Below are positions 8,838 through 17,410 of a stretch of DNA of 64,000 nt, piece by piece (position 1 is the first letter of the stretch; each line of letters opens with the position of its first letter). The translations under genes and the position numbers were made by a program. The notes beneath the pieces are model-generated. The model was not told where the DNA came from. It was given only the letters and a program-made list of their open reading frames with translations, and did not search any database. Source of the stretch: Listeria grandensis FSL F6-0971 (GTDB lineage: Bacteria > Bacillota > Bacilli > Lactobacillales > Listeriaceae). The DNA is taken from assembly GCF_000525835.1 (NCBI RefSeq), contig NZ_AODD01000001.1, forward strand, positions 47,479 to 111,478, in the 5' to 3' direction.

Positions 8838-9960
8838 AGACGACCGGTTTCTCGCTATTCTCAGCAGCAATACCTTCTCGCCTCAGTTTTATGAGTCGTG
8901 ATAAGTTGACGATTAATGTTTTTACAACGGCGTAAGTCGGTACACCGAGGATCATACCAAGGATTCCGGCTAAGTTACCAGCAACAATCAGGATGATGAT
9001 AATCGTTAGCGGATGGATGGATAGTGATTTACCCATGATGTAAGGCGATAACAAGTTCGAATCGATTTGTTGAACGATAGTTACGACAACGATAACGAGT
9101 ACGGCTTGCAGCGGCGAATCAAATAGAGCAACGATAACCGCCGGTGCCGCCCCAATAAATGGTCCTAGGTAAGGAATAATGTTGGTCACTCCGGCAATTA
9201 AGCCGAACAATAACGCATACGGTTCACCGATGATAAAATAACCAATCATTGTAAAAATACCAACGAACATACAGTCAATTGCTTGGCTTGAAATGTAAGT
9301 GGAAATCGTTTTATTCATCGCTTGAATCATTTCACGGGCTTCTGTACGAATACCTTGTGGGAAAAATTTTCCGCTTGAATCAAGGAATTTATGGCCATCT
9401 TTAAACATGTAGAAGAGAATAAATGGCACGGTGACAAGAATCATCACAAAACCAGAAACGAAGCCAAAAATTAGGCCAAGGCTTCCTGATAAGCTACCGA
9501 TAACCGTATTTAAAAGCTTCGGTATAGAGATGTTTAGCTTCTCCATCTCGGCTTTTATATCCACATTTTTGATGCTACTGTTCTGCACTAAGTTATCCCA
9601 CCAATGTTGGAATTGCTCCCAGTATTTTGGCGCTGCTTGTACGAGCGAAGCCACTTGATCGGCAAGAATTGGCCCGAGTTGAACGACGGCTAGCACTAAT
9701 ATCAGGATGAACGCAATGAAAATACTTAATACACTTACTAAACGCGGTACTTTTCTCTTCTCCAAAAATAGAACAATCGGATTGAACAAATAAAATAAAA
9801 ATCCAGCGATCATAATTGGTAAAAAAAGTGTGGAAACAATGGTTCCAATCGGCGCAAATAGGAAGCTCATCTTGTTCAGTACGAATAAGATAATCACCAA
9901 GGCCAAAATTTCTAATGTCCAAAAAAATAATTTGGACTCTTTGAAGCGTGATATTTTCAT
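8836..9960 (-). CDS. AI-2E family transporter (PF01594-type membrane protein)
   Basis: A 374-residue polytopic membrane protein of the AI-2E exporter family. This family includes TqsA and many sodium/proton antiporters, so autoinducer transport must not be assumed. An N-terminal helix pair is followed by a soluble middle part (about 110-170) and a second hydrophobic half with the family-typical GVTNIIPYLGPFIGAAPA and LSPYIMGKSLSIHPLTI. The start is at MKISRFKESKL with GGGGACC upstream; an earlier ATG 13 codons upstream has a weaker context. Monocistronic. Confidence 0.8.
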   Translation of the reverse strand: MKISRFKESKLFFWTLEILALVIILFVLNKMSFLFAPIGTIVSTLFLPIMIAGFLFYLFNPIVLFLEKRKVPRLVSVLSIFIAFILILVLAVVQLGPILADQVASLVQAAPKYWEQFQHWWDNLVQNSSIKNVDIKAEMEKLNISIPKLLNTVIGSLSGSLGLIFGFVSGFVMILVTVPFILFYMFKDGHKFLDSSGKFFPQGIRTEAREMIQAMNKTISTYISSQAIDCMFVGIFTMIGYFIIGEPYALLFGLIAGVTNIIPYLGPFIGAAPAVIVALFDSPLQAVLVIVVVTIVQQIDSNLLSPYIMGKSLSIHPLTIIIILIVAGNLAGILGMILGVPTYAVVKTLIVNLSRLIKLRREGIAAENSEKPVV

Positions 9961-10085
9961 ATAGGTCCCCTTTCGTAGCTGAGGCTTCTTGGCGTACAAT
10001 AGCCACTAAGCCCAGCATTTTTCATATGTAAGACTATTATTAATAGTACCATCAACTGGCTAAAAATACTACTCTAAAATCATAC

Positions 10086-10114
10086 TTGACTTATTTAGTA
10101 TAGTTGTTATACTA
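10086..10114 (+). promoter_or_regulatory. Promoter with palindromic operator of the GntR-family operon
   Basis: TTGACT (10086-10091), a 16-nt spacer and TATACT (10108-10113). The inverted repeat TAGTATA-GTTGT-TATACTA (10096-10114) covers the -10 region, which suits autorepression by the YtrA-type regulator encoded next. Confidence 0.6.
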
Positions 10115-10147
10115 TACATATAACAGTTGTAGAGAGAAGGGAAGCGT

Positions 10148-10540
10148 ATGCTACTTCAAATAGATTTACAGGCAGAAGAACCAATTTACACGCAAATTAT
10201 GCATCAAGTAATTGAAGCAATTGCGAAACAGGAGTTAAAGCCGGGCGATGATTTGCCATCGGTTCGCAGTTTGGCAAGTGATATCGGTATCAATTTCCAT
10301 ACAGTGAATAAGGCGTATCAGCTTTTGAAGCAGGAGGGTTATATTTTGATTCATCGCCAAAAAGGGGTTGTGATTCATCCTGATGGAGTGGAGCGTGCGA
10401 CCGAGGCTTTTTATGCGAAATTGAGGAAGAAAGTAAGGCCGCTCATTGCGGAATCGATTTGTAAGTCGGTGACAAAAGCGGAATGGGAACGGATTTGTGC
10501 GACAATCTATGAGGAAATTGAGCCGGAGGAGGAGCAATGA
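10148..10540 (+). CDS. GntR-family transcriptional regulator, YtrA subfamily
   Basis: A 130-residue regulator with an N-terminal GntR winged helix (about 8-78; PIYTQIMHQVIEAI and LPSVRSLASDIGINFHTV) and only a short C-terminal tail of about 50 residues. That short tail is the mark of the YtrA subfamily, which usually represses an adjacent transporter or membrane-protein operon. Its stop overlaps the next gene by 4 nt (ATGA), so the pair is one unit. The palindrome in its promoter is the likely target. Confidence 0.88.
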   Translation: MLLQIDLQAEEPIYTQIMHQVIEAIAKQELKPGDDLPSVRSLASDIGINFHTVNKAYQLLKQEGYILIHRQKGVVIHPDGVERATEAFYAKLRKKVRPLIAESICKSVTKAEWERICATIYEEIEPEEEQ

Positions 10541-11640
10541 TGGAGATGCTATTTTTTATCGTAATGATGGTTGTAATTGTTGTTTTGCAAGCGATGACGC
10601 CTTATGTGATTCGCAGGGGTGAGAGTTTTGGTGTGATGATTGGGGAGAAGTCAGCAGAAGATCCTGCGATACGGCGAATGAAGCGACAGTTTATGCAGTG
10701 GAATTTGGTTATTGGTGCTATTGTGACAGTAATGATGACGGTTATTTTGGCGTTCACAACCGAAAGTGAGAATACCCAAGCAGTGGTTTTAATCGCCGGT
10801 ATTTTTGCGGTGTTGATTGCATCGTTTCTAGTTTATTTACGGTTCCATAAGGAGTCGCTTGTGTGGAAACGGGAGAATTTGCATGAGGTGAATAAGGTTG
10901 ATATCGTGATGGTGGATACGACATTCCATCGCCAGAAATTGACGATTTCCTATGCTTGGTACTTGATTCCGCTTGTTCTGATATGTATGACGGTTGGTTT
11001 GACGGTGATTTATTATGATCAAATTCCTAGCATGATTCCGATGCAGTATAATTTTGATAACGAAATCACACGGATGGCTACAAAAAGTTATCGGACGGTG
11101 ATGATGATGCCAATGATGCAACTCGCGATGCTTGGCTTGTTTATCTTTATTAATTTCATGATGACGCGCAGTAAACAGGTCATTGATAATGATAATCCAT
11201 CGCTTTCAATGAAACGAAATGTGATGTTCCGCCGGATTTATAGCAAATTTAATTTTGTGATGGGAACGTTGTTAATTTTGCTGTTTATGGTCATTCAAAT
11301 GTCGTTTATCTTTGCGATTTCGCAGATAGCTATAATGACGATGACGATTGCGGTTTTGGTGATTATCTTTGGCGGACTGATTTTCTTGATGGTTCGTGTC
11401 GGGCAAGGTGGTAGCAGATTGAAACTCAAAGAAGATGATGATGCGTCCGCGAGACCAGTTCGCGATGATGATGCATATTGGAAAATGGGTGTGTTTTATG
11501 TTAATCGCCACGATCCGGCGGTTTTTGTGGAGAAGCGTTTCGGTGTTGGCTGGACGATCAATATGGCAAGACCTGCCGCATGGCTGACATTTATCGCGAT
11601 GATTGGTATTATTGTGGTCATCAGTATTATTTTTAGTTAA
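10537..11640 (+). CDS. DUF1648/DUF5808-type membrane protein
   Basis: A 367-residue integral membrane protein with segments near residues 3-20, 50-75, 80-100, 145-165, 190-210, 235-260, 262-285 and 345-365. The middle motif IPSMIPMQYNFDNEITR matches the DUF1648 pattern of SdpI-like proteins. The C-terminal part with FYVNRHDPAVFVEKRFGVG resembles DUF5808. SdpI in Bacillus gives immunity to a toxin peptide, but that function is not established here. It is controlled together with the YtrA-type regulator. Confidence 0.75.
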   Translation: MMEMLFFIVMMVVIVVLQAMTPYVIRRGESFGVMIGEKSAEDPAIRRMKRQFMQWNLVIGAIVTVMMTVILAFTTESENTQAVVLIAGIFAVLIASFLVYLRFHKESLVWKRENLHEVNKVDIVMVDTTFHRQKLTISYAWYLIPLVLICMTVGLTVIYYDQIPSMIPMQYNFDNEITRMATKSYRTVMMMPMMQLAMLGLFIFINFMMTRSKQVIDNDNPSLSMKRNVMFRRIYSKFNFVMGTLLILLFMVIQMSFIFAISQIAIMTMTIAVLVIIFGGLIFLMVRVGQGGSRLKLKEDDDASARPVRDDDAYWKMGVFYVNRHDPAVFVEKRFGVGWTINMARPAAWLTFIAMIGIIVVISIIFS

Positions 11641-11645
11641 ATAAA

Positions 11646-11689
11646 GAAGGAGCGAGTGGACTGGAAAGTTATCCGACACGCTCCTTTTT
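11646..11689 (+). terminator. Terminator of the YtrA-type operon
   Basis: AAGGAGCG (11647-11654) pairs with CGCTCCTT (11679-11686), followed by T. Loop about 24 nt. Confidence 0.7.
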
Positions 11690-11728
11690 GTTATAAACTG
11701 TACTAAGGGAGTTTATCAACCCACAATA

Positions 11729-11752
11729 AAAAAGACTCCCAATGTAGAGAGT
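11729..11752 (-). terminator. Terminator of the LCP gene
   Basis: On the minus strand AGACTC pairs with GAGTCT and runs into six T. It is just after the LCP stop codon. Confidence 0.7.
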
Positions 11753-11761
11753 CTCTTCGTT

Positions 11762-12695
11762 TTATTTCAATTCTAGGTTTTTTGCTAGGCTGTCGTGTAA
11801 TTTTTGACGTTCCGCATCGGATACATTGTAATACCAAATACCATCCATCTTACCGCCTTCACCAGCAACTGTCATATTCTCTACGTTATTACGTGCAGAA
11901 ATGTAGTTTTTGGCGATACGTGTAATATCTGTCATCGTTAAATCGGTTTGCATGTTTTTGCCGACTGCGGACAAGATTTCATCGAAGTTCCACAGTGTTT
12001 GTGTCGTTGCAACTTTCTCTACAACGGCTTGAATGACTTCTTGTTGACGCATTTGCCGACCGAAGTCACCACGTGGATCTGTTTTACGAATACGGACGTA
12101 GACAAGCGCATCGGTACCATTTAGTTTGATGTTACCTTTTTTTGAATTCTTTACCCTTTAAGCTGATATCCATATCGTTGTAAACTTCTACACCACCAAC
12201 AGCGTCAACCAAATCTTTCAGGCCTTCCATGTTGATTTTGATATAGTAGTTAATCGGAATACCTTTTAAAAAGTTAGTAACGGTGTCTTCCGCCATTTTT
12301 ACGCCACCGTAAGCATAGGCAGCATTGATTTTGTTTGTGGAATCATGTCCAATAATTTCAGTTCGTGTATCACGAGGGATACTCAAGATTTGTGCTTTGT
12401 TCGTTGTTCCATTCACAGTTGCGACCATTGTTGTATCGGAACGTCCGACATCGCCTTCGCGTTGGTCAATACCGAGAATAAGAACGGAGAATGGATTTCC
12501 TCCATCAAGTTTTACGGGATTTGCAGTTCTGCCTTCTACAGGCTCATATATTTTATCCATGGTGGATTTAGTTTGGAACACGGCATAGCCGACAATTCCT
12601 CCTAAAACTAAGAAAATACCTAAAATAGACCATAGAAATATTTTTAAACCTGTACGTTTTTTCTTCTTCGTGTTCGTGCGTTTCTCTGCGCGCAT
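11762..12695 (-). CDS. LytR-CpsA-Psr (LCP) family wall-polymer transferase (frame broken)
   Basis: LCP proteins attach teichoic acids or other undecaprenyl-linked glycopolymers to peptidoglycan outside the cell. The start is MRAEKRTNTKKKK, a basic cytoplasmic tail, followed by one membrane helix and the LCP domain with VLILGIDQREGDVGRSDTT, SIPRDTRTEI and the Arg-rich VYVRIRKTDPRGDFGRQ. The reading frame breaks in a run of seven T (12138-12144): codons before and after are clearly one protein of about 310 residues. I take this as a sequence error. It is divergent from tagO, and both genes act on wall polymers. Confidence 0.85.
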
Positions 12696-13068
12696 GTGCG
12701 ACTCAACCTCTCTTGAATAATTTCTCTCACTTCCTATTTTACTACAAACTGGCAGATAAGTCACTGTCAGTTGCATTAGTTTTCCATTAGAATTTTATTA
12801 TTATTGGGAGGACAGGGATTATTGTTAAAAGTTATATTCTGATGCTCGTTTATCATCACGTGTACCATGGGTAAATATGGTCTTCAGGGTTTTCATTGTT
12901 TTTTTTCAGATTTGTGGGTATAATTGTTGGTAGCGTTATGATATAAAATTGCGTTACCTATATAAGCGCGATTCTATCGAAGCTACACCCAATCGTAGCA
13001 TAAAAATAGTTATCTTGATACATAAATAAAAACCATGTATCTTTATACATGAGGGGAGTACGAGGATT
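12696..13068. other. Intergenic region between LCP gene and tagO
   Basis: About 370 bp separating divergent starts. A small hairpin ATGTAT...ATACAT lies just before the tagO ribosome-binding site (GGGGAG). It is AT-rich with several TATAAT-like strings; I cannot single out one promoter. No coding sequence seen. Confidence 0.4.
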
Positions 13069-14131
13069 ATGTTGACCATTGTTTTAATATGTTTTTTAGC
13101 CTCGCTTCTGTTAACTCCTATTGTGAGACGAATTGTACTTAGATTTGATATTACGGATAAACCAGATAAGAGAAGAATTAATGTTGTACCGATACCTAGC
13201 CTTGGTGGAGTTGCAATTTTTGTGGCGTTTTTAATTGGTATGTTCTTGTTGCCAATCGATAAGACGTTGCTTTGGCCACTTGTCATCGGGGCGAGTGTGA
13301 TTGCGATTACCGGCATGTTAGATGACATTTTGGAATTAAAGGCAAGATATAAATTGTTTTGGCCAAGTTGTTGCTGCGGGAATTATTGTGTTCTGGGGCG
13401 GGATCAATATTACGTTTATTAATCTACCATTCGGTGGTGAGTGGTACTTTGGCTACCTTGCGATTCCGCTTACAATTGTTTGGATTGTAGCGATCACGAA
13501 TGCGATTAATTTAATTGATGGTCTCGATGGTCTTGCTGCTGGGGTTTCAACGATTGCGCTACTAACGATTATGGGAATGGCATTTGTGATGGGAGACCCG
13601 CTCGTTATTATGATTACGGCGGTACTTGCAGCTGCGACGCTGGGATTCTTACCGTATAATTTCTACCCAGCTAAAATTTTCATGGGGGATACAGGCGCGC
13701 TGTTCCTTGGATTCGTGATCGCGATTCTGTCGCTCATGGGATTCAAAAATGTCACGTTTATTTCTCTCATTGTGCCAGTGCTGATTCTAGGTGTGCCGAT
13801 TTTTGATACGATTTTGGCAATCATTAGACGGATTGTGCATCGGACACCGATTGCGATGGCGGATAAATCACATTTGCATCATAGTCTGATGAAACTTGGC
13901 TTTACACATCGTCAAACGGTTATTTTGATCTATGCGATTTCGGCGTTGTTCTCGCTGTTTGCTCTTATTTTTACAATGTCGACGTTTTGGGGTTCGTTCT
14001 TGCTGATCTTGGTATTGCTCGTGATTGTCGAGTTTTTCGTCGAGGTATTAGGACTTGTGAGCCAGAATTATAGGCCGATAATGCGGCTTTTAAGGTTGGA
14101 GCGGATTGAGCGGGAAGAGGAGCAGGAATAA
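13069..14131 (+). CDS. tagO: UDP-GlcNAc:undecaprenyl-phosphate GlcNAc-1-phosphate transferase (frame broken)
   Basis: A WecA/TagO/MraY-family polytopic membrane enzyme of about 350 residues that starts wall teichoic acid linkage-unit synthesis on undecaprenyl phosphate. Family motifs are present: DKPDKRRINVVPIPSLGG near the N terminus, MLDDILELKARYK, NAINLIDGLDGLAAG, and MGDTGALFLGF followed by a HRTPIAMADKSHLHH region. The frame breaks near 13357-13360 in a TTTT run; one extra T accounts for it, and the product reads through as one protein. Likely a sequence error in an important gene. Confidence 0.9.
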
Positions 14132-14157
14132 TGATGGGGTTATATTCCTTTTTATGC

Positions 14158-14202
14158 AAAATAGCACACCTTTAAGTTCTGGATACTTGGTGTGCTATTT
14201 TT
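14158..14202 (+). terminator. Terminator of tagO
   Basis: AAAATAGCACACC pairs with GGTGTGCTATTTTT around an 18-nt loop. Confidence 0.8.
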
Positions 14203-14203
14203 G

Positions 14204-14237
14204 TATGAAAGCTACTATGGGGATCTTGGCTTTCATA
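14204..14237. other. Hairpin after the tagO terminator
   Basis: TATGAAAGC (14204-14212) and GCTTTCATA (14229-14237) form a perfect 9-bp stem. A T-run occurs about 15 nt downstream, so it might be a second terminator. The rest of the 230-bp gap contains only the promoter below. Confidence 0.4.
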
Positions 14238-14363
14238 AAGTGAACGCTTTCTTTTTTTGTATAGGGTTTAAAAAAATATTCTTGCGTCACTACTTTTAAA
14301 TCAAATAGCGACGATGAGTCAGAGCATGTTCACGGGTTGTCATTGTTTCGTTTTAAAATGCGC

Positions 14364-14392
14364 TTGATGCCTTGCTATATCTATGTTAATCT
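14364..14392 (+). promoter_or_regulatory. Promoter of the U32 gene pair
   Basis: TTGATG (14364-14369), a 17-nt spacer and TAATCT (14387-14392), 40 nt before the first gene. Confidence 0.5.
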
Positions 14393-14431
14393 ATTCAAGT
14401 AGGTTTTAAACATATCAAAGGAGAGATAAAC

Positions 14432-15340
14432 ATGAATATTATTGCCACGGCAGAGTCGGTTTTGCAAGCTGAATTGTTGTTGGGCGCAGGGGTAGACACG
14501 TTATACGTTGGGGGAAGTCGATTTGGACTGCGCATGCCGCAATCATTGTCGCTCGCCGATATTAGTGAAACTACGAACAAAGCGCACGAAGCAGGGAAAA
14601 AGGTCTTAGTGGCCGTGAATGCATTGATGCATAATGAGCATCTGCACGATTTACCTGATTATTTACGTGAACTATCTAGCATGAAGGTCGACGCGATTAC
14701 GGTAGGGGATCCGGGTGTTGTTTTTATGTTGCATGAAATGGAACTCGATTTACCGTTTATCTATGATGCGCAGACGTTTGTAACGAGCGCGGAACAGGTA
14801 GATTTTTGGGTGAAACAGGGTGCTGTGGGTGCTGTCATGGCGCGCGAACTGACGCTGATCGAGCTTGAAGCGATTACGGAGAAAATGGATGTGCCGATTG
14901 AGGTGCAAGTGTATGGCCCAACGTGTATCCACCAGTCGAAGCGCAAACTCGTGACGAATTACCAAAACATTGTAGAGATAGAAGATGATACGTCGAAGGA
15001 TCGCGGACTTTATTTGCGTGAGCCGAACGACGCGGATAGCCAGTTGCCAATCTATGAGGATGAGAATGGGACGCATATTTTTTCGACGGAAGATTTGTCG
15101 CTGATGCCTTATTTGGAACGGGTGTATAATGCGGGGCTCCGAACTTGGAAATTGGACGGTGTCTTGTTGCCAGGCGCGGATTTTGTCGCGATTGTGGCAC
15201 TATTTGTGAAGGCGAAAGAGGCGCTGATTGCCGGGGATTTTGTGGCGGAAACATTTGTGAACCGTTTAGCAAAGTTGCAGCCGGAGATGCGTGTACTTGG
15301 AACCGGATTCTTTTTGAAACAACCAGACGAGGTAAAATGA
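14432..15340 (+). CDS. trhP1: U32-family protein, tRNA 5-hydroxyuridine synthesis subunit (YrrN-like)
   Basis: A 302-residue member of the U32 'peptidase' family. In Bacillus subtilis the adjacent yrrN and yrrO products are needed to hydroxylate U34 of certain tRNAs (prephenate-dependent route), so a protease role is doubtful. The U32 signature is degenerate here (IEVQVYGPTCIHQSKRKL), as expected for the smaller partner. An AGGAGAG site precedes ATG. The second gene begins 13 nt after its stop, so the two form an operon. Confidence 0.8.
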   Translation: MNIIATAESVLQAELLLGAGVDTLYVGGSRFGLRMPQSLSLADISETTNKAHEAGKKVLVAVNALMHNEHLHDLPDYLRELSSMKVDAITVGDPGVVFMLHEMELDLPFIYDAQTFVTSAEQVDFWVKQGAVGAVMARELTLIELEAITEKMDVPIEVQVYGPTCIHQSKRKLVTNYQNIVEIEDDTSKDRGLYLREPNDADSQLPIYEDENGTHIFSTEDLSLMPYLERVYNAGLRTWKLDGVLLPGADFVAIVALFVKAKEALIAGDFVAETFVNRLAKLQPEMRVLGTGFFLKQPDEVK

Positions 15341-15353
15341 GGAGGGCATATCA

Positions 15354-16619
15354 ATGACCGGAAGAAAAATAGTGAAGAAGCCGGAAGTTTTAGCACCGGC
15401 GGGAAATTTAGAGAAGTTAAAAATTGCGATTCGCTACGGTGCGGACGCTGTATATATTGGTGGACAGGCTTTTGGACTTCGCTCGCGTGCAGGGAATTTC
15501 TCGTATGAAGAAATGCAAGAAGGTGTGGCATTTGCGCACGCGCGCGATGCGAAAGTGTATGTGGCGGCGAATATGGTCGCGCATGACGGGGACACAGAAG
15601 GTGCCGGTGAATTTTTCCGGAAACTTCGTGACATTGGGATTGATGCAGTGATCGTGTCGGATCCAGCGCTAATTAGTATTTGTTTTGCGGATGCGCCAGG
15701 TTTGCCGGTTCATTTGTCGACGCAGGCTTCGGCAACGAATTATAAGACGCTTGAATTCTGGAAGCAACAGGGCTTGGAGCGCGTGGTTTTGGCGCGTGAA
15801 GTCAGCATGAGTGAGATTCAGGAAATCGGTCAACATACAGATGTCGAGATGGAAGCATTCATTCATGGCGCGATGTGTATTTCGTATTCTGGTCGTTGTA
15901 CGCTGTCGAACCATATGGCGAATCGTGACGCGAATCGTGGCGGTTGTGCACAAAGCTGCCGATGGAAGTATGACCTTTTTGAAATCGATAATGGCGTGCC
16001 GCGTAACTTGGTGGAGGAGGATGAAGAGCCGTTTTCAATGAGCGCAGTAGATCTTTCGATGATTCGCTTTATTCCTGACATGGTGGAAGCGGGTGTTGAT
16101 AGCCTCAAAATTGAAGGCCGGATGAAGTCGATTCATTATGTTTCGACGGTGGCAAGCGTGTATCGGAAAGTCGTGGATGCCTATTGTGCCGATCCTGATA
16201 ATTTCGTTTTTGATCCGGCATGGGAAGCGGAACTTTGGAAAGTAGCACAGCGCGAGTTATCGACTGGTTTCTTCTATCAAGAGCCTACCGAAGACGAGCA
16301 ATTATTTGGAAAAACTCGCAAAATTCCGCAATACGCGTTCGCAGCACAAGTATTAGATTATGATCCAACAACAAAAATCGCGACGCTTCAACAGCGAAAC
16401 AATTTTGGCATCGGCGAAGAAATTGAATTTTACGGTCCAGGAGAAGTAGGGTTTAAACAAATCGTGAACGATCTTTGGGATGAACATGACGAGCCAATTG
16501 AGCGCGCACCAAACGCGATGATGACAGTAAAAATGACGGTGGACCATCCAGTAGAAGCATTTTATTTCATGCGCAAGAAAAAAGAAGAACGGGTAGCCAA
16601 AAAACGAGTCAAAGCCTAA
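15354..16619 (+). CDS. trhP2: U32-family protein, tRNA 5-hydroxyuridine synthesis subunit (YrrO-like)
   Basis: A 421-residue protein with the complete U32 signature: EAFIHGAMCISYSGRCTLS followed by NRGGCAQSCRW, giving conserved cysteines that in this family are suggested to bind an iron-sulfur cluster. The C-terminal domain (about 330-410) is the usual U32 beta-barrel. It is partner of the preceding gene in tRNA wobble-uridine hydroxylation. GGAGG lies upstream of its ATG. Older annotations call such proteins collagenase-like peptidases; the tRNA role is inferred from B. subtilis YrrO. Confidence 0.85.
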   Translation: MTGRKIVKKPEVLAPAGNLEKLKIAIRYGADAVYIGGQAFGLRSRAGNFSYEEMQEGVAFAHARDAKVYVAANMVAHDGDTEGAGEFFRKLRDIGIDAVIVSDPALISICFADAPGLPVHLSTQASATNYKTLEFWKQQGLERVVLAREVSMSEIQEIGQHTDVEMEAFIHGAMCISYSGRCTLSNHMANRDANRGGCAQSCRWKYDLFEIDNGVPRNLVEEDEEPFSMSAVDLSMIRFIPDMVEAGVDSLKIEGRMKSIHYVSTVASVYRKVVDAYCADPDNFVFDPAWEAELWKVAQRELSTGFFYQEPTEDEQLFGKTRKIPQYAFAAQVLDYDPTTKIATLQQRNNFGIGEEIEFYGPGEVGFKQIVNDLWDEHDEPIERAPNAMMTVKMTVDHPVEAFYFMRKKKEERVAKKRVKA

Positions 16620-16662
16620 AAAAATTATGTTTTTACGCAAGGCGCCCGATACCACTAAACAT

Positions 16663-16764
16663 CAGCGGACCGGCAAACGCGAGTACCAGGGCGGAGCATA
16701 CTAGAGTATGTGAACACTGGAACGGAGCTTTTAACGACGGAGGTGAGCGTTTGCCGGCCCGCTG
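16663..16764. repeat. Long hairpin repeat element, family B, copy 1
   Basis: Outer arms at 16663-16680 and 16747-16764 pair at 17 of 18 positions (CAGCGG.CCGGCAAACGC). An inner stem CATACT-AG-AGTATG (16697-16710) is enclosed by CCAG...CTGG. The central GCGGAGCATACT...GTATGTGA matches the reverse complement of the element at 34842-34940. It ends 6 nt before the lemA -35 box. No U-tract follows, so it is not an ordinary terminator. Confidence 0.75.
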
Positions 16765-16769
16765 AATGA

Positions 16770-16798
16770 TTGTGATTCCTTAGAAACGCTGTTATAAT
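16770..16798 (+). promoter_or_regulatory. Promoter of lemA-htpX
   Basis: TTGTGA (16770-16775), a 17-nt spacer and a perfect TATAAT (16793-16798), 26 nt before the chosen lemA start. Confidence 0.7.
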
Positions 16799-16823
16799 GA
16801 AAACAAACGAGAAAAGGAGTTGT

Positions 16824-17387
16824 ATGAACATGATAGGATGGATTATTGCTATCGCGGTTGTTGTCATACTCGTCTTGATTTATTTCGGACTGTATAACAG
16901 CCTTGTCAAATATCGCAACAGAGTAGAAGAAACGTGGGCACAGATCGACGTGCAACTGAAACGTCGCTTTGATTTAATTCCCAATTTAATCGAAACGGTC
17001 AAGGGTTACGCTGCACACGAGAAAGAAACACTCGCAAAAGTGGTGGAAGCTCGTAATATGATGACGCAAGCCCCAGCAGACGGTCGCGGCGAACAAATGG
17101 AAGCAGATAATATGCTAACAGGCGCGCTGAAATCCGTTTTTGCGTTGGCAGAGTCTTACCCAGATTTAAAAGCGAACACGTCATTTATCGAGTTGCAACA
17201 TGAACTCGCAACAACAGAAAACAAAGTGGCTTATTCACGCCAACTTTACAACACAACAGTGATGACGTATAACACAAAAATTGAATCTGTACCTTCTAAC
17301 ATCGTTGCAAAAATGGGCGGGTTCACGAAACGCGACATGCTTGCGACACCAGAAGAAGAAAAAGTGGTTCCAAAAGTTCAATTCTAA
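16824..17387 (+). CDS. lemA: LemA family protein
   Basis: A 187-residue protein with one N-terminal membrane helix (MIGWIIAIAVVVILVLIYFG) and a helical LemA domain carrying the hallmark VEETWAQIDVQLKRRFDLIP NLIETVKGYAAHE segment. The start is the ATG at 16824, with AAGGAG 4 nt upstream; an earlier in-frame ATG overlaps the -10 box and is excluded. Its biochemical role is unknown; LemA genes commonly adjoin htpX, as here, which suggests a shared part in membrane-protein quality control. Confidence 0.9.
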   Translation: MNMIGWIIAIAVVVILVLIYFGLYNSLVKYRNRVEETWAQIDVQLKRRFDLIPNLIETVKGYAAHEKETLAKVVEARNMMTQAPADGRGEQMEADNMLTGALKSVFALAESYPDLKANTSFIELQHELATTENKVAYSRQLYNTTVMTYNTKIESVPSNIVAKMGGFTKRDMLATPEEEKVVPKVQF

Positions 17388-17410
17388 AACACTGAAAGGA
17401 AGAATGCGCC

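Noticed and set aside
8836..9960. Autoinducer-2 exporter as a quorum-sensing component
   Set aside because: The family name is historical; many members are ion antiporters and nothing here indicates AI-2.
14432..16619. Collagenase-type secreted peptidases
   Set aside because: Neither protein has a signal peptide, and the pair matches YrrN/YrrO, which act in tRNA modification.
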